Source of the DNA: Oceanobacillus halophilus
GTDB lineage: Bacteria; Bacillota; Bacilli; Bacillales; Amphibacillaceae
Assembly (NCBI RefSeq): GCF_003628505.1
Contig: NZ_RBZP01000001.1
Coordinates: 1-64,000 of the forward strand
Direction of reading: 5' to 3'
DNA: 64,000 bases
The notes under the pieces were generated by a model. That model made no database searches and had not been told where the DNA came from. It saw only the letters and a program-made list of their open reading frames with translations. The first letter of the stretch is position 1; the number at the start of each line of letters is the position of its first letter. Position numbers and translations under genes: made by a program. Shown in pieces: positions 33,345 through 42,815 of this stretch.

Positions 33345-34841
33345 ATGAATTTAACTTACTTTATATTTTTTCTAGCAATTGTCACTGGTACCCTCATCAT
33401 AACGCATTGGGCGGCAGAGCGCAGTAAAACAACGAATCAATTTTATATTGCCTCGGGTAGTTTAACCGGATTTCAAAATGGTATGGCAATAGCGGGTGAC
33501 TACATAAGTGCGGCATCGTTTTTAGGTATTAGTGGCTTGATTGCAATTTATGGTTATGATGGTTTCATATATGCGACGGGTTTTCTTCTGTCCTATGTAA
33601 TCTTATTATTATTGATTGCTGAACCAGTACATCATTTGGGGAAATATTCATTAGGAGATGTAGTTGCTGAGCGGTTTCCTGGAAATAAAATGCGTTTAGT
33701 TATTTCGACTAGCGGTATATTCATTTCGATTTTATATATGATTCCACAATTAGTAGCTTCTGGCTTTTTGTTGCGAGTATTGTTAGGTGTAGATTACCAT
33801 GCTTCCGTTTGGATAATAGGGATATTAATGACTGTTTATGTTGTGTTTGGAGGAATGGTCGCAACTTCCTGGGTTCAAATTATTAAAACGGTACTTTTAA
33901 TGTCTGGTACGTTATTACTTGTATTTATATTATTCTCCTGGATTAAATGGGATCTATCAATGTTAGTAGTACAAGCCAAGGAAGAAAGCCCACTAGGGGA
34001 ACAATTTCTAACACCTGGAAATTTATTCCAGCATCCAATAGAGAGGATTTCGCTTACACTTTCACTTATTTTGGGTACTTCAGGACTTCCACATATATTA
34101 ATTCGCTTCTTAACAGTTAGAAATGCCAAAAGTACTCGTCTTTCTGTTTTATCATCTACATGGATTATTGGATTGTTTTATATCATGACTTTATTGCTTG
34201 GGATTGGGACAATTGCGATAGTCGGTTGGGATACTTTAATTAAATACGGTTCGAGTGGCAATATGGCCGCTCTAATGCTGGCTAAGGCTTTAGGTGGAGA
34301 TTTTCTTGTAGCATTTGTCATGGCGGTTGCGTTTGCAACGATTATTGCTGTAGTTACTGGACTTATTTTTGCAGCTACTTCTTCTTTTGCCCATGATATC
34401 TATTTTCACATTGTAAAAAAGAAACAGGCAGAAGAAAAAGAACAACTTCTCGTAGCGCGAATTACAGCTGTAGGAATGGGGTTTATTTCAATTATGCTGT
34501 CACTTGGATTAGAGGAAAGTAATGTTGCTTTTTTAGTTTCTTTAACGTTTTCCATTGCTGCTTCTACATTATTTCCATTATTATTATTTACATTTTATTG
34601 GAAGCGTTTTAATCGAACTGGTGCCTATACGGGGATTGCGACAGGTTTTATTGTTTCAGTGCTGCTCGTTAGTATTGGTCCCTGGGGCGTTGATCTCCTA
34701 TCACTTTATAACCCTGGAATTATTTCGATTCCTTTAAGTTTTTTAGGGTCCATAGCTGGTACACTTCTAACAAAAAAAGGACAAGGTGAAAACTATAAAG
34801 CATTGTCGGTTAAAATCAATACTGGAGTTTGGAGTGACTAG
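33345..34841 (+). CDS. Sodium:solute symporter (ActP-like)
   Basis: This 498-residue member of the solute:sodium symporter family has about 13 helices. The N-terminal MAIAGDYISAASFLGISGLIA segment and the mid-protein GLPHILIRFLTVRNA are typical of acetate/monocarboxylate transporters of the ActP branch. Together with the DUF485 subunit and the sensor kinase encoded next, it probably imports a small carboxylate. The substrate is not determined by sequence. Confidence 0.85.
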   Translation: MNLTYFIFFLAIVTGTLIITHWAAERSKTTNQFYIASGSLTGFQNGMAIAGDYISAASFLGISGLIAIYGYDGFIYATGFLLSYVILLLLIAEPVHHLGKYSLGDVVAERFPGNKMRLVISTSGIFISILYMIPQLVASGFLLRVLLGVDYHASVWIIGILMTVYVVFGGMVATSWVQIIKTVLLMSGTLLLVFILFSWIKWDLSMLVVQAKEESPLGEQFLTPGNLFQHPIERISLTLSLILGTSGLPHILIRFLTVRNAKSTRLSVLSSTWIIGLFYIMTLLLGIGTIAIVGWDTLIKYGSSGNMAALMLAKALGGDFLVAFVMAVAFATIIAVVTGLIFAATSSFAHDIYFHIVKKKQAEEKEQLLVARITAVGMGFISIMLSLGLEESNVAFLVSLTFSIAASTLFPLLLFTFYWKRFNRTGAYTGIATGFIVSVLLVSIGPWGVDLLSLYNPGIISIPLSFLGSIAGTLLTKKGQGENYKALSVKINTGVWSD

Positions 34842-34844
34842 CTC

Positions 34845-36623
34845 ATGGTAGAACTAACAATAATATTATTTCAGAGGATTGGCTTATTATTATTGATTGT
34901 TTTTATGCTCACACGAATTCCCGGGTTTCGCTCCTTATTAGACAGAGATATCACAATAGAAACCGTTATCTATCATGCGTTAGTTTTTGGAGTGATTGGC
35001 ATTCTAGCTACTCATACTGGTGTGGTAATTAAAGGGGAAGAATTAATGATGCAAAGTGTGATTGCAGATGTTGATAATGATGAGGTTTTAATCGGGTTTA
35101 GTTTAGTAGTAGTAATGATAGCTGGACTTTTAGGTGGGCCATATGTCGGACTTGGTGCAGGTATTGTTTCAGGAATATACATTGCTTTACTTGGAGGAGA
35201 AGCTTGGTTTGCAAATAGTCTTATTAATCCATTGGCGGGATTAATTACTGGCTGGACTGGACAGTTCTTTTCTGAAGAGAGAGTAATCGCTCCAAATAAA
35301 GCACTTTTTATAGGGATTTTTCCGCCAGTTTTTCACATGGGTTTGCTATTAATCTTTTTACCTAATCAAGAAATAGGGATTGAGTTAGTAAACATGATAG
35401 GTATACCATTAGTAGTAACAAACTCCGTGGCTTTAGCGATTTTTACCATGATGATTCGTGTCGCATTCAACGAATCAGAAAGAGAAGCAGCACTTGAGAC
35501 CAATCGTGCTCTATCTATCGCCGAAAAGGCATTACCATTATTGCGAGATGCTCCTTTAGCTGTTAATGCAAAGAAGATGGCAGAACTATTTTATGAAGAA
35601 TTAGAAGTAGCCGCTATTGCGGTGACGGACAAGGATAAAGTACTTGCGCATGTTGGTCTTGGAGGTGAGCATCATCAAGTGGGGGAACCATTAAAAATGC
35701 GACTTTCACGTAAGGCACTGGAAGATGGTGAAATTCAAGTTGCCTATGAAAAAACAGATCTTCAATGTAGGTTTGCAGATTGTCCGCTGAAAACGGCTAT
35801 TATGGTTCCAGTCTATCAATCTGGTGATGTTATCGGATTATTAAATATATACTTCCGGCATTCACAGCAAATTCGCGCAGTAGAAGTAGCTTTGGCAAAA
35901 GGGCTTGGTACATTAATTTCAAATCAGCTTAGTGGTCTTGAGGCTGAACGAATGAAAGAATTGTTAAAGGAGGCAGAAATGCGTAATTTGCAAGCACAGA
36001 TCAATCCTCATTTCTTGTTTAATACCTTTAACTTAATTCACTCACTAATGAGAGTGGATTCTGAAAAAGCCCGCTACATTTTAGTGCAGTTAAGTCAATA
36101 TATGCGAGCTAATTTAAAAATTACGAGTGAACCATTAATTCACCTTCAAGATGAATTAAGACATTTGTATGCTTATTTGGAAATCGTAAAGGCTCGTTTT
36201 CCTGATCATATTATGGTGGAAGTTGATATTTCTGAAGGGCTGGAACATGTTTTAATACCTCCTGCTACTTTGCAACCATTGGTAGAGAATAGTGTGCAAC
36301 ATGGTTTAGGAAATAATCATAAAGGGGGAATCGTACAGATAAACATAATTAAAAATAATGATCTTGTCTATATAGAAGTAAAAGACAATGGACAAGGATT
36401 TCCTAAAGAATTCATTTCAACCATAGGAGAGAAACCTTTAAATTTGAAAACTGGAAATGGTACCGCACTATATAATATTAATCAGCGACTTAAGGGATTA
36501 TTGGGGGAAAAAAGTGCCTTACAATTTATAAATACTGCAAAAGGAAGTATTGTATCATTCCAACTTCCTTTAACACATAGATTAATAGAAGAAAATAATA
36601 GGTATAAGGAATCCACTAGATAA
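34845..36623 (+). CDS. LytS-type sensor histidine kinase
   Basis: The 592-residue kinase starts with five to six membrane helices of the 5TM-LYT type (FSLVVVMIAGLLGGPYVG, NPLAGLITGWTG) over about 1-205. A GAF domain (about 225-360) and a His_kinase/HATPase module follow, with NPHFLFNTFN as phospho-acceptor region near 388, VENSVQHGLGN and DNGQGF for ATP. It begins three bases after the symporter stop. LytS relatives sense extracellular pyruvate or related signals, so this one likely senses the symporter substrate (inference). Confidence 0.88.
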   Translation: MVELTIILFQRIGLLLLIVFMLTRIPGFRSLLDRDITIETVIYHALVFGVIGILATHTGVVIKGEELMMQSVIADVDNDEVLIGFSLVVVMIAGLLGGPYVGLGAGIVSGIYIALLGGEAWFANSLINPLAGLITGWTGQFFSEERVIAPNKALFIGIFPPVFHMGLLLIFLPNQEIGIELVNMIGIPLVVTNSVALAIFTMMIRVAFNESEREAALETNRALSIAEKALPLLRDAPLAVNAKKMAELFYEELEVAAIAVTDKDKVLAHVGLGGEHHQVGEPLKMRLSRKALEDGEIQVAYEKTDLQCRFADCPLKTAIMVPVYQSGDVIGLLNIYFRHSQQIRAVEVALAKGLGTLISNQLSGLEAERMKELLKEAEMRNLQAQINPHFLFNTFNLIHSLMRVDSEKARYILVQLSQYMRANLKITSEPLIHLQDELRHLYAYLEIVKARFPDHIMVEVDISEGLEHVLIPPATLQPLVENSVQHGLGNNHKGGIVQINIIKNNDLVYIEVKDNGQGFPKEFISTIGEKPLNLKTGNGTALYNINQRLKGLLGEKSALQFINTAKGSIVSFQLPLTHRLIEENNRYKESTR

Positions 36624-36643
36624 GTGTGAGAGGGGAGTCCTAA

Positions 36644-37381
36644 ATGAAAATAAAAGCGATGATTGCAGAAGATGAACGACTAGCCAGAGAAGAATTGATA
36701 TATCTGCTGCAGAAAGAGCAGCACGTGATTCTTTATCCGAGTGCAGAAAATGGAGAACAGCTATTATCGTTATTCCAGGAATATCAACCGGATGTAATCT
36801 TTCTTGATATCCATATGCCTGGTCTATCAGGAATTGAGATTGCAAAAAAACTTCGCACGAAACAGGGAAAAGGTCCACTGATTGTCTTTACAACAGCATA
36901 TGATTCCTATGGAGTGCAAGCTTTTGATCTTCAAGCGACAGATTACTTACTAAAACCATTTGATTCTGTCAGATTTAAAACAGCGATGAAACGGGTGAGA
37001 GAGGCCTTGTCTTCAAGAGAACCGTTAAAACCAAAGATAGACAAACTTATTATTACAGAAGATGAAAGAATGGTAGTAGTTGAACCGAAAAAGATAGGAT
37101 TCGCCGTCCGTGAAGGAAGAGTACTAAAAATACATACGATAAATAATGAAGTAATTGAAACAAAAATGAGTTTAAAAGAATTAGAGGATAAACTTGCCGG
37201 ATTCTCTTTTTATCGTCCGCATAGAAGCTATTTAGTTAATATGGATGCAATTAGAGAGATAACCCCATGGTTTAATGGGGCCTATAATCTGGTGATAAAG
37301 GATCCGATCAAGTCAACGGTTCCGGTAAGTAGAACAGCGGCAAAGGGACTTTTTGAAGTATTATATGGCGAACGAATATAA
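36644..37381 (+). CDS. LytTR-family response regulator
   Basis: The 245-residue partner of the kinase has a receiver domain with phospho-acceptor D55 (VIFLDIHMPG), switch TTAYD near 89 and K in LLKPF. It also has a C-terminal LytTR DNA-binding domain (FYRPHRSYLVNMDAIREI). It lies 20 bases after the kinase. Likely targets are its own operon and the second symporter operon downstream; no LytTR-binding repeats were identified by eye. Confidence 0.9.
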   Translation: MKIKAMIAEDERLAREELIYLLQKEQHVILYPSAENGEQLLSLFQEYQPDVIFLDIHMPGLSGIEIAKKLRTKQGKGPLIVFTTAYDSYGVQAFDLQATDYLLKPFDSVRFKTAMKRVREALSSREPLKPKIDKLIITEDERMVVVEPKKIGFAVREGRVLKIHTINNEVIETKMSLKELEDKLAGFSFYRPHRSYLVNMDAIREITPWFNGAYNLVIKDPIKSTVPVSRTAAKGLFEVLYGERI

Positions 37382-37463
37382 TGTCATTTAGCTCCTCATT
37401 TATGCAATTTAGACAGGCTGAGCTACATTTTGGATAAATTTTAAAAATTTAATTATGTATTTA

Positions 37464-37506
37464 ATATACTGAATAGTACCTGCAGGGGGAAATTCAGTAT
37501 TTTTAT
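37464..37506 (+). terminator. Terminator of the symporter-lytST operon
   Basis: ATACTGAAT (37466-37474) pairs with ATTCAGTAT (37492-37500), followed by TTTTATTT. Confidence 0.7.
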
Positions 37507-37515
37507 TTGTGAGAC

Positions 37516-37529
37516 TGTAAGCGTTTTCT
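37516..37529 (+). promoter_or_regulatory. Candidate cre (CcpA) site
   Basis: TGTAAGCGTTTTCT fits the TGNAANCGNWNNCW catabolite-repression element. It lies between the LytT-type regulator and the second symporter operon. A strong AAGGAGG site at 37535-37541 and a GTG ten-codon frame follow, after which the repeat begins. This suggests the control region of the downstream operon was split by the repeat. Confidence 0.45.
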
Positions 37530-37594
37530 GTACAAGGAGGGTCGTTAGTGCAGTTTTTACGAATTGTAGTTTGCAATAAATAAAGCTCTTTTCT

Positions 37595-38045
37595 AAGTGG
37601 TGGACTAAGGTTACTCGCCCTACCAAGAAGATTTGTTGTTTTTATGGTTATGTCGTATTTTATTTAGATTGTTAATATATTTAATTCAGAATAATGTACT
37701 CTCGCTTACACTTATGATTGATTTGTGCGATCATTCGCTTCCTGTTCAGGTCTGGACACGTGCTATTCCCACAGGACAAGGAAGGATTCGTCAGCATTAC
37801 AACACACGGAAAAAATTGCCTTTTATTTTCGAGGAGTCTCCGTATTCTACCTCCGCTATGTTACATGCTCTAAAAATTTATAAAACTATAGTCCATAATG
37901 TCACGTTCGGGAGAGTTTTCCAGTAAAAAGAGAAATTTCCTAGTTGAAATCAAGTATAGCAGGAACTAAGCGGAGGAAATACGAAAGTTAAGCGCATTAC
38001 TCTGAATTCAGATTATCAACAGTTTCTAACAACTCCTGACATAGT
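37595..38045. repeat. Long copy of the interspersed repeat
   Basis: About 450 bases. Left border with TTACTCGCCCTACCAAGAAG and AATTCAGAATAATGTACTCT, central inverted pair CTACCTCCGCTA (37848-37859) / TAGCGGAGGAAATAC, and right border ending CTCTGAATTCAGATTATCAA. The sequence between the pair (about 37850-37985) aligns with 47805-47950 of another copy. A 97-codon frame across it is not a gene. It occupies most of the 717-base gap 37382-38098. Confidence 0.75.
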
Positions 38046-38098
38046 TACAAAAACAACAAACCACGTAAAGAGCCATTAATAAAAAGGAGGATTTATCA

Positions 38099-38404
38099 TT
38101 GGAAAAACCAGATTCTATTAAGACACTCGACGATAAGCAGACTCGTTATTGGAAAAAGAACTTGAGATTAATCAGCAGCCTGCTCGCTGTTTGGGCTGTG
38201 GTTGGTTTTGGAGGCGGTATTCTATTTGCAGTACCACTAAGTAATGTACCTTTTTTCGGTGTTACTTTATCGTATTGGATCGCCCAACAAGGCGCTATTT
38301 TTGTGTTCATTTTCTTGATATTAATTTATGCCATTCGAATGGATAAGTTAGATAAACAGTATGCGCTAGAAAAAAAGGAAGAAAATCAACATAAATCGTT
38401 ATAA
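38099..38404 (+). CDS. DUF4212 small subunit of a sodium/solute symporter
   Basis: The 101-residue protein has two membrane helices, an N-terminal YWKKNLRLI segment, an FFGVTLSYWIAQQGA segment and a charged tail. It is the DUF4212 partner of VC_2705-type symporters. TTG at 38099 is 8 bases after AAAGGAGG. It is followed by its symporter after 14 bases. It is not homologous in detail to the DUF485 protein 5 kb upstream. Confidence 0.88.
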   Translation: MEKPDSIKTLDDKQTRYWKKNLRLISSLLAVWAVVGFGGGILFAVPLSNVPFFGVTLSYWIAQQGAIFVFIFLILIYAIRMDKLDKQYALEKKEENQHKSL

Positions 38405-38418
38405 AGGAGGGGTAAGTG

Positions 38419-40122
38419 TTGAGTGTAGAAGCTATTACAATTACGATGGTTATCATTACATTTGGTATATACACAGGTATTGGTTGGTGGTCTAGAGTTC
38501 GCGATACCTCAGGTTTTTATGTAGCTGGTCAAAATGTTCCAACTGTAGCCAATGGTGCAGCCATTGCAGCTGATTGGATGTCTGCCGCGTCATTTATCTC
38601 TATGGCAGGTTTAGTTGCATTTTTAGGGTTTGATGGAACTATTTACTTAATGGGCTGGACAGGTGGGTATGTACTATTAGCTTTATTGTTAGCCCCATAC
38701 TTACGTAAGTTTGGAAAATTTACCGTTCCTGATTTTATAGGTGACCGTTTTTATTCTAGTCATGCTAGAGCTGTGGCTGCAATAGCTACCATTTTTATCT
38801 CACTTACCTACATATCTGGACAAATGCGTGGTGTAGGTATTGTTTTTAGTCGTTATTTACAAGTTGACATTATTGTTGGTGTGTTAATTGGTATGGCGAT
38901 TGTTGGTTTCTTTGCTCTTTTAGGTGGTATGAAGGGGGTTACATGGACACAGGCTATACAATATTTTGTTATTATTATTGCATTTATCATTCCAGCAGTT
39001 GCTATTTCTTTACAATTAACTGGGAACCCAGTTCCACAACTCGCTCTTACTACTAGTGATATTGTTGATCGACTTGGTCAAATACAGGTTGATCTCGGTA
39101 TGACGGAGTATATGGCTCCATTTACTGATTTATCTATGTTAAATGTCTTCATGATTACACTGGCCTTAATGGCAGGAACAGCGGGTTTGCCTCACGTTAT
39201 TGTACGCTTTTATACGGTGAAAAGTGTGCGCGCTGCCAGGTGGTCTGCCGTTTGGGCTATTTTATTTATTGCCTTGCTTTATTTGACTGCACCTGCAGTT
39301 GGCGCGTTTGCGAAATATAATCTAATTCAGACAATTGCTGATAAACCACTTGAAGAGGTGCAGGAAATTGGATGGGTAAATAAGTGGGAGACGACTGGTT
39401 TATTACAGTTTGATGATAAAAATGATGATGGGGTCATTAACTTTTCCGAAGGGGAAGGGAACGAGGTTGCGATTGATGGAGATATTATCGTACTTTCCAC
39501 ACCTGAGGTGGCAAACTTAGCACCGTTTATTATTGCTCTTGTAGCAGCAGGTGGATTGGCAGCTGCTTTGTCAACAGCTTCGGGATTGTTAATAACAATG
39601 ACCAGTGCCGTTTCCCATGATATATATTATCGGATTTTCAATAAGCAGGCAACGGAAAGACAACGATTACGTGTTGGGCGAATTACTCTGTTAGTTGCTT
39701 TGTTGATTGCAGCATATGTAGGGGTAAAACCGCCTGGCTTTGCGGGAGAAGTGGTTGCATTAGCTTTTGGGTTGGGTGCTGCAAGTCTTTTCCCCGTAAT
39801 TTTGTTAGGGATATTCGATAAACGGATGAATAAAGAAGGAGCTATTGCAGGTATACTCACAGGTCTAATATTTACACTTGTTATAATTGCTCTTATCTTA
39901 TCTGAATCGATATTTGGAACAGATGGACCAATCCTCGAAAACTTCCTTGGTATTAATGCTCAGGGTATTGGTGTAGTTGGTATGTTGTTGAATTTTATTG
40001 TTAGTTTTGTCGTATCTCGTAATACAGAAGCACCTCCACTCCATATTCAGCAATTAATTGAGAAAGTTCGCGCACCTGAGATGGATGAAGATAATGAAGT
40101 TGCTGCTAGTGAGGAGGATTAA
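38419..40122 (+). CDS. Sodium:solute symporter, VC_2705 subfamily, with an EF-hand-like loop
   Basis: This 567-residue solute:sodium symporter has about 13 helices; signature segments are AAIAADWMSAASFISMAGLVA and GLPHVIVRFYTVKSVRAARW. Residues 333-344 (bases 39415-39450, DKNDDGVINFSE) match the 12-residue EF-hand calcium loop at every ligand position. The loop lies in a long hydrophilic stretch between two membrane helices. The TTG at 38419 is better spaced from AAAGGAGGGG than the GTG at 38416. It probably carries a short-chain carboxylate; calcium binding is an inference. Confidence 0.87.
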   Translation: MSVEAITITMVIITFGIYTGIGWWSRVRDTSGFYVAGQNVPTVANGAAIAADWMSAASFISMAGLVAFLGFDGTIYLMGWTGGYVLLALLLAPYLRKFGKFTVPDFIGDRFYSSHARAVAAIATIFISLTYISGQMRGVGIVFSRYLQVDIIVGVLIGMAIVGFFALLGGMKGVTWTQAIQYFVIIIAFIIPAVAISLQLTGNPVPQLALTTSDIVDRLGQIQVDLGMTEYMAPFTDLSMLNVFMITLALMAGTAGLPHVIVRFYTVKSVRAARWSAVWAILFIALLYLTAPAVGAFAKYNLIQTIADKPLEEVQEIGWVNKWETTGLLQFDDKNDDGVINFSEGEGNEVAIDGDIIVLSTPEVANLAPFIIALVAAGGLAAALSTASGLLITMTSAVSHDIYYRIFNKQATERQRLRVGRITLLVALLIAAYVGVKPPGFAGEVVALAFGLGAASLFPVILLGIFDKRMNKEGAIAGILTGLIFTLVIIALILSESIFGTDGPILENFLGINAQGIGVVGMLLNFIVSFVVSRNTEAPPLHIQQLIEKVRAPEMDEDNEVAASEED

Positions 40123-40178
40123 CTGGTTGTCACCAATACAATTATAATTGCTTAAGAATTAGGAAGGAGCAGATTTAA

Positions 40179-40643
40179 GTGTTTTGGACCATAGTATTAG
40201 GGATTGGCATGGCTTTGCTTTATTTGATTCATCCCTGGATGAATGTAAAAATCTTACAAAAAGTTATTGGAATAACCCTGTTTTTAGAAGTGTTCTATTT
40301 AGTTGGGCATTACGTAATGGGGTGGCCATTTCCGACACCCATCATTCTCATTCAGCTTTTTGTGATAACTGGAGTTGGAGTAGCTTTAGGAGTTTTCTTT
40401 TCCAGGATTTGGCCGCTACCTCCACATAAAGGATTTGAACGTATCTTCCGTACCTTTTTAATAGTAATCCCTGCCCTTGGATTTGGAATGGGACTTCAAG
40501 TGCTACTCCAAGGACCTCATGCAACACAAGCAATATATTTATTATTTGCTTTAACGGCCTGGTTAGGTTCAGGGCATTTCATACGGGAAGGTGAAGCAGA
40601 AACGGGAAACCTACTGCAAAGAAAAAAAGAATTGGAAGGATAA
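40179..40643 (+). CDS. Hypothetical multi-helix membrane protein
   Basis: The 154-residue protein has four or five hydrophobic helices (around 1-20, 27-47, 55-75, 88-108, 115-132). A proline-rich loop (RIWPLPPHKGFERIF) lies in the middle, and the C-terminus is charged. GTG at 40179 has AGGAAGGAG upstream. It follows the symporter by 56 bases and shares its terminator, so it may be a third component of that operon. Family not recognised. Confidence 0.65.
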   Translation: MFWTIVLGIGMALLYLIHPWMNVKILQKVIGITLFLEVFYLVGHYVMGWPFPTPIILIQLFVITGVGVALGVFFSRIWPLPPHKGFERIFRTFLIVIPALGFGMGLQVLLQGPHATQAIYLLFALTAWLGSGHFIREGEAETGNLLQRKKELEG

Positions 40644-40679
40644 AGGAAAAAGACTGAACATAACTCTTTTGGTCAACAT

Positions 40680-40722
40680 AAAATCCGAACTTTGATACTA
40701 AATTAAAGTTCGGATTTTTGTT
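40680..40722 (+). terminator. Terminator of the second symporter operon
   Basis: AAATCCGAACTTT (40681-40693) pairs with AAAGTTCGGATTT (40705-40717), followed by TTG TTTT. Nearly the same hairpin occurs at 62317-62352. The remaining gap to 41026 shows no gene or clear promoter. Confidence 0.85.
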
Positions 40723-41026
40723 TTATTACTGATATGGAGTTGATACAACAGTCGGAAGGGGTTCATAGTCTTAATCGATAATAAGACAGCTTAATTAGTA
40801 ATTAATAATTGAAGTAGCCATTCTTATATTTAATGAAAGTTATAGTCTAGTAATATTTACTTTGAAGGTCTTAAATGAGATAATTTTCTGTATAGTGGGA
40901 AAAGGGATATATATTTCTTGTTGTAAGGAATTGACTACGTATTGCATAGAATGAATAAACCAATAAAATCAATAGCTGTGTGTTGTGAAGTGGAAAATAA
41001 ATAGGTGCAGAGGGAGGAAAAGGTAT

Positions 41027-42643
41027 ATGTCTACTAAAATGCAATGGCAGAAACCGGATGAACTACGATTCTTACTGAATGAATTAGTTAGCTGGAAAAG
41101 TATGACATTTTCTCAAGGGGAGAGGCAATTTCCTTTTAAATTACAAGCCAAGCTGCAGGATTTGTCTTACTTTCAACAGTATCCTGATAAGTTAGAATTG
41201 CATGATGCAGATTTAAGACGAAAGTTTTTAACAGCCCTCTATAAACATCCAGAAGCGACAGATACGATTTGTTTAATTAGTCACTTTGATACGGTGAATA
41301 CAGAGGAATACGGTGATTATGAGCCTTTAGCTACACAACCAGAAGAATTAACGAAAATTTGGCAGGAAGCAACTGATGAATTACCGATAGATGTATTGGA
41401 GGATTTAAACTCTGGAGATTATTTGTTTGGTCGGGGAACTATGGATATGAAAATGGGTTTGGTTATGCATATGCGCTTAATTGAAAAAGCAAGTACAGAA
41501 GAATGGCCTATTAACCTTTTGGTGCTGGCTGTACCTGATGAGGAAGTGAATTCAGCTGGAATGCGTTTAGCTGTTCCAATATTGTTAAAACTACAGGAAC
41601 AGTATCACTTGAACTATAAACTATTTTTAAACAGTGAACCAGCATTCTCCATGGAACCAGACAATCATGAACATTATATTTATACGGGATCTGTTGGGAA
41701 AATACTTCCAGCTTCATTATTTTATGGGAAAGAAACCCATGCAGGAGAACCATTGAGAGGAATAACCTCTCCTTATATTGGATCCTTCCTCACTAGAGAA
41801 ATGGAGTGGAATGATCTTTTTCAGGAGACGGTTCTAGGAGAACAAACGCCGCTCCCTGTTGTTTTACAACAAACAGATTTAAGACTGAGATATTCTACAC
41901 AGACGCCATATCGCTCGTCAGCATTATACAATATCTTCTTATTCAAACGGAGTGCAACAGATATTTTTGAGTTATTTGAAAGTGTAGCTAATCGAGCAGC
42001 GAAAAAGTGTAATGAGGATTATCTAAAAATTTGTAAAAAACATCAAGTAAAGCCTATTGGAGATGTTAAGGTTATAAAGTATAAAGATTTATTAGAATAT
42101 GCTACAGCTAAACTGGGTAAAGAATTAATAAAAGAAATAAAAGCGGAGACATATTATCATGATGAATGGGATGACAGGGAAAAATCGCTAAGAATCACGG
42201 ATAAGCTAATGATTCATTGTCAGGAATTAGCTCCAGCAATAATAATTTTATTTGCACCTCCTTTTTATCCAGCAGTTAATTCATCGGAAAATAGTCTTGT
42301 AGACTGGTGCACCAAATTCATCATCAAAAGAGCAAAGGAAAAATTTAATTTATCTATAAAACAAGTACATTATTTTAATGGCATTTGTGATTTGAGTTAT
42401 GTTAATTATGAAGGGAAAAGTGATGGCTGGAATGCTTTTGAACAAAATACACCAGTATGGAATGATACGTATACTATTCCATTTGACGCGATGCAGAAGT
42501 TGCAGGCTCCTGTATTAAATATCGGACCATTTGGTAAAGATCCGCATAAACGAACCGAACGTTTGCATATGCAGAATGCTTTTAAAGAGACACCTTTATT
42601 ATTAGATGAACTTATACAAATGATGATAAATAAGAAATCTTGA
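41027..42643 (+). CDS. RocB-like M20-family metallohydrolase
   Basis: The 538-residue protein resembles B. subtilis RocB, linked to arginine/ornithine catabolism, and belongs to the M20 zinc peptidase family. Metal-site motifs are ISHFDTVN near residue 83, FGRGTMDMKMGL near 139 and VPDEEVNSAG near 175; a final H is in the C-terminal RTERLH. It is soluble. The ATG at 41027 follows GAGGGAGGAAAA; an upstream extension to 40985 lacks a site. No other roc genes are near, so substrate remains uncertain. Confidence 0.8.
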   Translation: MSTKMQWQKPDELRFLLNELVSWKSMTFSQGERQFPFKLQAKLQDLSYFQQYPDKLELHDADLRRKFLTALYKHPEATDTICLISHFDTVNTEEYGDYEPLATQPEELTKIWQEATDELPIDVLEDLNSGDYLFGRGTMDMKMGLVMHMRLIEKASTEEWPINLLVLAVPDEEVNSAGMRLAVPILLKLQEQYHLNYKLFLNSEPAFSMEPDNHEHYIYTGSVGKILPASLFYGKETHAGEPLRGITSPYIGSFLTREMEWNDLFQETVLGEQTPLPVVLQQTDLRLRYSTQTPYRSSALYNIFLFKRSATDIFELFESVANRAAKKCNEDYLKICKKHQVKPIGDVKVIKYKDLLEYATAKLGKELIKEIKAETYYHDEWDDREKSLRITDKLMIHCQELAPAIIILFAPPFYPAVNSSENSLVDWCTKFIIKRAKEKFNLSIKQVHYFNGICDLSYVNYEGKSDGWNAFEQNTPVWNDTYTIPFDAMQKLQAPVLNIGPFGKDPHKRTERLHMQNAFKETPLLLDELIQMMINKKS

Positions 42644-42815
42644 ATGGTTGTTTCGAGGTTTCTTATTTTTCTTTATTTAGGAAAACTTCACTAGACAGTC
42701 TCTATCTCGTTTTAGTATACTACAGGTATTAAGTGGACTATTTACAAAATTCTATTATATTCGACATTTATCATTGTGGTAAAAGTATGTCTTGATGTGT
42801 GAAAGGAAGTATGAA

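Noticed and set aside
37633-37926. 97-codon frame upstream of the DUF4212 gene
   Set aside because: Entirely within the long repeat copy; equivalent copies are not open in the same frame.
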